From Planctomycetota bacterium (GTDB lineage Bacteria > Planctomycetota > MHYJ01 > JACQXL01 > JACQZI01): a stretch of DNA of 64,000 nucleotides. Both the position numbers and the translations under genes were made by a program. Under the pieces are notes generated by a model that was not told the origin of the DNA, did no database searches, and saw only the letters and a list, made by a program, of their open reading frames with translations. The DNA lies in assembly GCA_016207825.1 (NCBI GenBank), contig JACQZI010000010.1, positions 124,001 to 188,000 of the forward strand. Reading direction: 5' to 3'. This document shows, one piece after another, positions 59,145 to 64,000 of the stretch; the stretch's first letter is position 1; each line of letters begins with the position of its first letter.

Positions 59145-61103
59145 TTATTCTGAAATCAACCTGATATAATCCCTCGACATAAAACCATCTTTAACGGGAT
59201 AAAACTGCCCGAAAGATTTCAATCCGGCAAGGTGTTTTTTAATCGTTTCAATTTTAGGCATAAGCTTCAGTAATTCTTCTTCCGGACCGGGATCCTTCGG
59301 TTTCTGGAATCTTTTATTCATCTCGGAAACCTTATTGAAAAGATTCTCCATCAATTCAACATATTTCACCCAATCCATATACGACACAAAAGTTTTATTA
59401 GCATCAATTTTGTTCTTGATCAGTATTTTGGCGAAATCCGCATCAGCCAGCAAAGAGCCTTTGTTTTTACCGGCAAGCGCATCCGCAACCGTGCGAAGAT
59501 AATCAGCTGGAAAAGCAAACACAAAGGTATCATTGGTAAAGAAATATCCGGCCAATTCCTTCCCTGCCGGCGCTTCGCCTTCGTCTTCTTCCATCCCCAT
59601 ACCACCGCCGCCAAAATTAGATTCGACTATGTGCAAAGTAACCCCATTATAGTCTTTCTCTTTCAAGCTGACAAATCCGCCTTCGGCAAATATCTTTTTT
59701 ACAACCTGGTCATGAGCTTTTTTAAACTTATCTGCCTGTTTGATATTCCCGATAATTGCAATCTTCATCGGGAAAAAGCTCGTTAAATCCATTGGATCGG
59801 CTTTGCCCGCATTCGGTAAATCCTCCAATATCGCAAATTCGCTCCCGAAAGCTCCGATGATATCATCCTTAATCTTAAGCCCAATCTCTTCTTCGCCCGA
59901 CTGCATTTCTTTCATCATCATATCAAATTCCTCTTTGGGCACCACTTTGGAAAGCACATCCATCACTTCATCATAGATTTCCGTAGGGGAAACAGCCATG
60001 CCTAAATAAAGAAGCGTTTCCTTGGGAACAGCCTTCATGGTATTGAATTCTGCGGTAGCTGAAGAAGAAAGTATTTTCCATATTCCACGCTTGGCGCCTG
60101 GAATATCGAGATAAGTAAAACCAACCATCCCATCTCCTTCAAAGCGGCTTGAACCGGCTAAGCTCTTCAAATCACCCAGTCCGGTAAGTTCAATCACCTT
60201 TTCCACAGTCTTGTTTAACTCATCTATCGCTTCCGGTGAAGTTGAACCGTATTTCATGTTTTCTTTAACAATCCATTGCTTAAGCATTACAACCAACGGC
60301 GAGACATTGACAAAAAACGTCTGGAGCCTTTCTTCGCCTATTTCAGCAACTATTTTCTTATAGGAAGCAACCGTATTCAAAGACTTATTTGCCCCTTCGC
60401 CTTTATAATTGTCAATCACCTTCTTAAATCCCTTTTCCCCGTAAGCCAGGAAAAAGATGTCATCCATATAACCGTATGAAACGTTGAGAGATACTTTCTT
60501 TTCATAGAACGTAAAATATGAAACTTTTTTGTATTCATCTGCTTTTTTATAAATCTCTTTTTCGGTCAGCTGGGTGCAAATTTTATCTATCAGGTTGTCT
60601 AGCGCCTCCTTATTGGAACCCGCACGGGCAAGAAAAACCACGTGGGGGACAGGAGTAATATCTTCAACCTCAACTTCTTTCTTCACATAATCATCCGCTT
60701 CCTCATCCCATTCATACTTGGTCACTTTTTTTGTGCCGGTTTTTAATTCAATAGTGTCCAGGATAAAGGCAACCTGACCGCTGAAAACCGTTCCGAGCGC
60801 AGAAGTGATTTCTTTCAGCGAAATCTGGGTTTTTGCAGTAACCTCTTTTTCGAATTCTTTTTGTATCAACTCCATCGCCTTATCCGTAAACTTTTTGACC
60901 TCTGGATCATTCCACAAGTTATTTATAAAAGATTTTTCTATAACATCACTTACGCGTGCCATATCATCAATTGAATAATACACATAGACATTTTCCGGAA
61001 CAAAGCTGTCAAAATTAGGCTTCATTTCCGGCGCCTGTGCTCCTAAGAAAAGGCACAGCACTATTGCCATGCACAGGGCCGTTAAAACGGTCAGTTTTTT
61101 CAT
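59145..61103 (-). CDS. Secreted DUF3352-like protein
   Basis: The protein has about 652 residues from ATG 61103 (MKKLTVLTALCMAIVLCLFLGAQA, signal peptide), chosen over the earlier in-frame ATGs because AGGAG is then 7 nt away. The remainder resembles DUF3352-type proteins: FVPENVYVYYSIDDMARV near the start, then ALGTVFSGQVAFILD, PHVVFLARAGSNKEALDNLIDKI and repeats of similar blocks up to VAIIGNIKQADKFKKAHDQV. The function of this family is unknown; it may be a periplasmic scaffold. Confidence 0.75.
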   Translation of the reverse strand: MKKLTVLTALCMAIVLCLFLGAQAPEMKPNFDSFVPENVYVYYSIDDMARVSDVIEKSFINNLWNDPEVKKFTDKAMELIQKEFEKEVTAKTQISLKEITSALGTVFSGQVAFILDTIELKTGTKKVTKYEWDEEADDYVKKEVEVEDITPVPHVVFLARAGSNKEALDNLIDKICTQLTEKEIYKKADEYKKVSYFTFYEKKVSLNVSYGYMDDIFFLAYGEKGFKKVIDNYKGEGANKSLNTVASYKKIVAEIGEERLQTFFVNVSPLVVMLKQWIVKENMKYGSTSPEAIDELNKTVEKVIELTGLGDLKSLAGSSRFEGDGMVGFTYLDIPGAKRGIWKILSSSATAEFNTMKAVPKETLLYLGMAVSPTEIYDEVMDVLSKVVPKEEFDMMMKEMQSGEEEIGLKIKDDIIGAFGSEFAILEDLPNAGKADPMDLTSFFPMKIAIIGNIKQADKFKKAHDQVVKKIFAEGGFVSLKEKDYNGVTLHIVESNFGGGGMGMEEDEGEAPAGKELAGYFFTNDTFVFAFPADYLRTVADALAGKNKGSLLADADFAKILIKNKIDANKTFVSYMDWVKYVELMENLFNKVSEMNKRFQKPKDPGPEEELLKLMPKIETIKKHLAGLKSFGQFYPVKDGFMSRDYIRLISE

Positions 61104-61156
61104 ATGCATTCTCCTTCTCCCCAAAATCTGGGGCAGGTCGCCTAAAAGGCAACTTT

Positions 61157-62158
61157 TTATTTCTTCTTATCTTTCTTCTTATCTGCATCATTAGTTGACG
61201 CAGACTTCTTACGTGGAGCCGGGCAATAACGGTAACCGTAATTCGGGTTATCCTTATCGTAAGCATAAGCCTCTATGCTCTTGATAAACTCAAGAATATA
61301 ATTACTGGGCAAACCAAAACCAAGCCCTTCATAATAAGAAACACCATAGGTAACCAGCCCGATTACCTCTCCATGGGCATTAAGAAGAGGACTCCCGCTG
61401 TTGCCCGGATTAATCGGCGCGGTTGTCTGCATATAAGGCAACCCGCGGATATCCCTGCCGCGGGTGCTGACAATCCCTTCAGAAATAGTCCGCTCCAAAC
61501 CCAAAGGATTCCCGAAAGCAAAGGTCGGATCACCCTTTTTGACCTGGTTAAAATCACCTATCATCACCGGCATCAAGGTCAAATCCTTTAAATCAGCCTC
61601 TTTAATCTGGAGAAGCGCGATATCAAAATAACGGTTGAAACCGAGAATAGTCACTTCATCAATTTTCTTCTTATCTACGGTGTTGCCTTTCTGCTGGTAG
61701 ATAGTAATGCCGATTTTAGTCTCGCCTGCAATAACGTGGTGGTTGGTAATAATATGCCCCTTTGGGGTGATGACAAAACCGGAACCACGCAGGCTTCCGC
61801 CCACGTTAACCGCTACGATTGAATCATTGTGTTTATTGGCAACCTCCGTGGCACTGTAAACTCTTTTCACTATCCGCCTGGGCTGGGTAATATAACTAAC
61901 CAGGTCTTTGAATTCAGCCGGTTCGCTCTTGGCATCGTCGGACGGCGGTGTTTCGGTAGATGTTTTTTCTACTTTGGCAACTTCGTCAGAAGGAATATCA
62001 ATAATGGTAAACCCGACATCAAGGAAAAGCGATTTATCGTTCTGTTTAACCACCTTCCCTGTCATCTTCTCCCCATTTTTAAGGGTAACTTCTTCCGCGT
62101 AAATCGGCAGGATTACTAAAGAAACGAGAATCAATATAGTCAGATATTTCTTATACAT
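61157..62158 (-). CDS. HtrA-type (S1C) serine protease without PDZ
   Basis: The 333 residues have a signal peptide (KYLTILILVSLVILPIYA), then a small beta domain at about 22-70 (EEVTLKNGEKMTGKVVKQNDKSLFLDVG), like the one in the gene at 55872. The protease domain has the triad His (IITNHHVIAG), Asp (RYFDIALLQI) and Ser (NPGNSGSPLLN). A PDZ domain is absent; a short basic tail ends the protein. It is the first gene of a run with DUF3352, FG-GAP, LSm-like and helicase genes. Likely role: periplasmic protein quality control. Confidence 0.9.
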   Translation of the reverse strand: MYKKYLTILILVSLVILPIYAEEVTLKNGEKMTGKVVKQNDKSLFLDVGFTIIDIPSDEVAKVEKTSTETPPSDDAKSEPAEFKDLVSYITQPRRIVKRVYSATEVANKHNDSIVAVNVGGSLRGSGFVITPKGHIITNHHVIAGETKIGITIYQQKGNTVDKKKIDEVTILGFNRYFDIALLQIKEADLKDLTLMPVMIGDFNQVKKGDPTFAFGNPLGLERTISEGIVSTRGRDIRGLPYMQTTAPINPGNSGSPLLNAHGEVIGLVTYGVSYYEGLGFGLPSNYILEFIKSIEAYAYDKDNPNYGYRYCPAPRKKSASTNDADKKKDKKK

Positions 62159-62558
62159 TAATTATATCCTCCATTTCGGTATTTAGTTAAGGGTAAGTAT
62201 AAATAGTATTATTTGCTTTGGCAAGAAAATCATTAAATAAATAACTCTAATATGATTTTATTAAGTAGAGAAAGATAATCTTACATTAAATGAGCTTAAA
62301 GAAAAGGTTTATACAAAGCCTGGGACTTCTTTATCTTGAGTTTTGTTTATCCGGATATACAGCCTTTCAGGAATACAATTTATAAGTTACGCAGAGCCTG
62401 CAAAAGGATTCCAAAAATATTTTGCCCATTTCATATACTATCCCCGGAATGACTCCAATATTCCGTTTATTTGATGGAGCACGATGCATATCGGAGGGAT
62501 GCTTAGGAGCTTTACGTAATTTGATAGAGGTAACGGATAGACAGGCTACCAAGAACGT
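62159..62558. other. Intergenic gap without a recognised feature
   Basis: The 400 bp are AT-rich near the protease gene. I looked for a c-di-GMP riboswitch, tRNA and a credible small gene and found none. A 61-codon frame on the minus strand lacks a ribosome site and protein-like content. Confidence 0.5.
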
Positions 62559-63545
62559 TTAATTGCAGCAGGGGAACCCATTATTACAAGCAAAGATTTG
62601 GCGTGCTTTCGCTAGCGACATCACCGTTGATTGAAACCTGATTTCGTCCGGCAACTTCCCCATATACATGAGCTTATCAGCCCTGCAGACCAAACTGACC
62701 ACAGTATCATTTATCTTACCAAAAGTCGCTCCGATTGAGACCGTTAGACTTATCGTTTCCGAATCGACAAAGAAATCAGAACGTTCGATCACAAAACGCA
62801 ACCTGTCTGCGATATGAAACAGTCTATCCTTGGCAAAATTATTCACTATGGCGATGAACTCCTCGCCTCCCCATCTTCCTAAAAAATCATACGGGCGCAA
62901 ATTACTCGAAATCTTATTGGCCACTGTTTTGAGCACTTCATCCCCTACATGGTGTCCGTATTTATCATTAATCGTTTTGAAACGGTCGATATCAATAAAA
63001 AGAATACCAAATGGCCAGTCATAAGTTCTCAAATCATCCAGCCGGCTACTCAACTGCATTTCGGTAAAACGACGGTTACCTATCCCGGTAAGCCCATCGG
63101 TAAAAGCCATTCTTTTTAACTCTCTGTCATTTTTTAATCCGGCCATGCGCGAAGTGCTGACCCTGATAAGCGCAACAAGATTTTTCACCTCCCGATTAAA
63201 ATCCTTAACGGGAGCAACGCTTAAAGTAATCGGGAACTTATAACCGTTTTTGCTTTGCAACATATATTCCCGTTTATGGATTAAACCAGTCTTAACCGCT
63301 TCGTTTAACAAGCATCTACCTTTATGGCATGGATTATCATCATTATCATCAAAAATCTTAAAAAACTCCGTGTTGCAGAATTTACCGACCGTATCAGAAC
63401 TTTTGACTCCGGTCAAACGCTCTAATCCCTTGCTCCAATAAGTTATTTTACGGTTTATATCAGTGCAATAAACTCCATAGGCAAGATGGTTTAAAATATC
63501 TATACTGTTAGAACCTATAAAGAGACTGTCTGTATCTGAATTCAT
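62559..63545 (-). CDS. PAS-GGDEF diguanylate cyclase
   Basis: The 328-residue protein has an N-terminal PAS domain (about 15-130; ILNHLAYGVYCTDINRKITYWSKGLERLTG) and a GGDEF domain (about 145-310). The active-site loop is GGEEF and the inhibitory RxxD site (RPYD) lies five residues before it, so it should make c-di-GMP with feedback control. The PAS domain suggests a cytoplasmic sensor. The product could act on the MshEN-type domain of the PilB-like ATPase. Confidence 0.92.
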   Translation of the reverse strand: MNSDTDSLFIGSNSIDILNHLAYGVYCTDINRKITYWSKGLERLTGVKSSDTVGKFCNTEFFKIFDDNDDNPCHKGRCLLNEAVKTGLIHKREYMLQSKNGYKFPITLSVAPVKDFNREVKNLVALIRVSTSRMAGLKNDRELKRMAFTDGLTGIGNRRFTEMQLSSRLDDLRTYDWPFGILFIDIDRFKTINDKYGHHVGDEVLKTVANKISSNLRPYDFLGRWGGEEFIAIVNNFAKDRLFHIADRLRFVIERSDFFVDSETISLTVSIGATFGKINDTVVSLVCRADKLMYMGKLPDEIRFQSTVMSLAKARQIFACNNGFPCCN

Positions 63546-63622
63546 TTAGTTATGTACCAACTCTTTTTTGCCGTTTTGGTGTGTTTTCAAATCATGCAAT
63601 ATCTAACGGTATTTAATTTCAC

Positions 63623-63650
63623 ATTATAAGAAAAGAATTCATATTGTCAA
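63623..63650 (-). promoter_or_regulatory. Promoter of the GGDEF gene
   Basis: On the minus strand TTGACA (63650-63645), a 16-bp spacer and TATAAT (63628-63623). Confidence 0.75.
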
Positions 63651-63739
63651 GCATTAATTTTAAAATATTATGTTTTTTTATAACTCCTTAATTTTCCTTA
63701 TGCATTCCAATTTAAGTGCCAGGGGAAAAGAGTTTAGCT

Positions 63740-64000
63740 TTAATTTGAAGTATGGCATATCAAAGGATAAAGTTTGCAGGCGACGCAGAATCCGAAAAAC
63801 GACTCTAACGCCGCGAAGAACATCACCGCGCCTGCCGTTATAAACGAAGCCGTTTGCATATCCGCCAGCAAAAAAACCGCCATGATAACGCAAAAGAAGG
63901 TGCCTATCTTTGCCGCGAACACCTTGCGCGCCATATCCTCCATCCGCGGCTTTACTCTTAAAAGCTTCAGGATAAAAGAACTGGTGATGCTTAACGGGCT
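63740..64000 (-). CDS. DUF4395-type membrane protein (5' end cut by window edge)
   Basis: The minus-strand frame is open from the window edge to the stop at 63740 (about 86 residues). It reads SPLSITSSFILKLL at the edge, then VFAAKIGTFFCVIMAVFLLADMQ and ALESFFGFCVACKLY. Two or three membrane segments and the FCVACKLY end match the C-terminus of DUF4395 integral membrane proteins, where two Cys near the end are typical. The N-terminus is outside the window. Confidence 0.75.
   Translation of the reverse strand, partial: SPLSITSSFILKLLRVKPRMEDMARKVFAAKIGTFFCVIMAVFLLADMQTASFITAGAVMFFAALESFFGFCVACKLYPLICHTSN

Noticed and set aside
62367-62552. 61-residue minus-strand ORF upstream of the protease gene
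   Set aside because: No ribosome site, no recognisable domain, and composition unlike neighbouring proteins.
62460-62560. c-di-GMP (GEMM) riboswitch beside the GGDEF gene
   Set aside because: The GC-containing conserved blocks of the class were not found on either strand, and the place is downstream of the GGDEF stop.

Overview
The window looks like chromosomal DNA of a diderm, LPS-making and probably anaerobic bacterium of moderate GC. Evidence for an outer membrane is kdsB, several heptosyltransferase-type and other LPS glycosyltransferases, an LPS-kinase-like protein, an outer-membrane barrel and lipoproteins. Evidence for anaerobic or microaerobic life is rubrerythrin and two further ferritin-like proteins, a NikR-linked nickel/cobalt ECF transporter, and methylmalonyl-CoA mutase with its epimerase. 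The mix of giant secreted repeat proteins, small LSm/SH3-like secreted proteins, HEAT and FG-GAP proteins and many hypotheticals suggests Planctomycetota or a relative. That placement is inference only. Many promoters are canonical sigma-70 type (TTGACA-17-TATAAT).

Layout. 1-2.2 kb: two tandem membrane-anchored coiled-coil proteins on the minus strand. 2.4-5.6 kb: coaE, rho, rubrerythrin and a ferritin-like gene. 5.6-7.8 kb: an orphan-family gene (here called family P, copy P1), a 22-bp repeat array, and an ECF sigma/anti-sigma pair. 7.9-11.7 kb: a nickel/cobalt ECF transporter with an outer-membrane barrel gene, a structured leader, a NikR-type operator and nikR. 11.9-14.0 kb: a small Cys-containing protein, a trypsin-like protease and P2. 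14.0-18.1 kb: ferritin-like gene, a 20-residue Cys/Lys peptide, acetyl-CoA synthetase and an enoyl-CoA hydratase. 18.3-24.2 kb: a 1279-residue secreted NlpC/P60-type protein, a lipoprotein, a second 22-bp array and P3. 24.3-28.0 kb: smc. 28.2-34.4 kb: LPS kinase and glycosyltransferases, a LamG lipoprotein and a Xer recombinase. 34.4-39.1 kb: an odd tRNA-Pro locus, methylmalonyl-CoA epimerase and mutase, rsfS and prmC. 39.2-46.8 kb: a compact minus-strand operon (rny, ymdB, yggU, xseA, waaC, TPR protein, kdsB). 47.2-53.8 kb: an SH3 protein, a hidden remnant of family P, pilT, pilB, macro-domain and HEAT genes. 53.9-64 kb: Ski2-like helicase, four secreted proteins, a GGDEF protein and a truncated DUF4395 gene.

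The most unusual content is family P: three intact paralogues (P1 5587-6351, P2 13164-13955, P3 23307-24170) and a C-terminal remnant (48553-48681). P1 and P3 are each preceded by tandem repeats of exactly 22 bp, of the same consensus and the same orientation relative to the gene. P1, P3 and the remnant also share a G-rich segment upstream. At P3 a consensus promoter sits just upstream of the array, so the array is probably transcribed as a long 5' leader. I know no function for this family.

Other points: palindromic dispersed repeats sit inside coding sequences without breaking the frame; a tRNA-Pro is flanked by matching 5' and 3' tRNA halves; rsfS seems to start at ATT.
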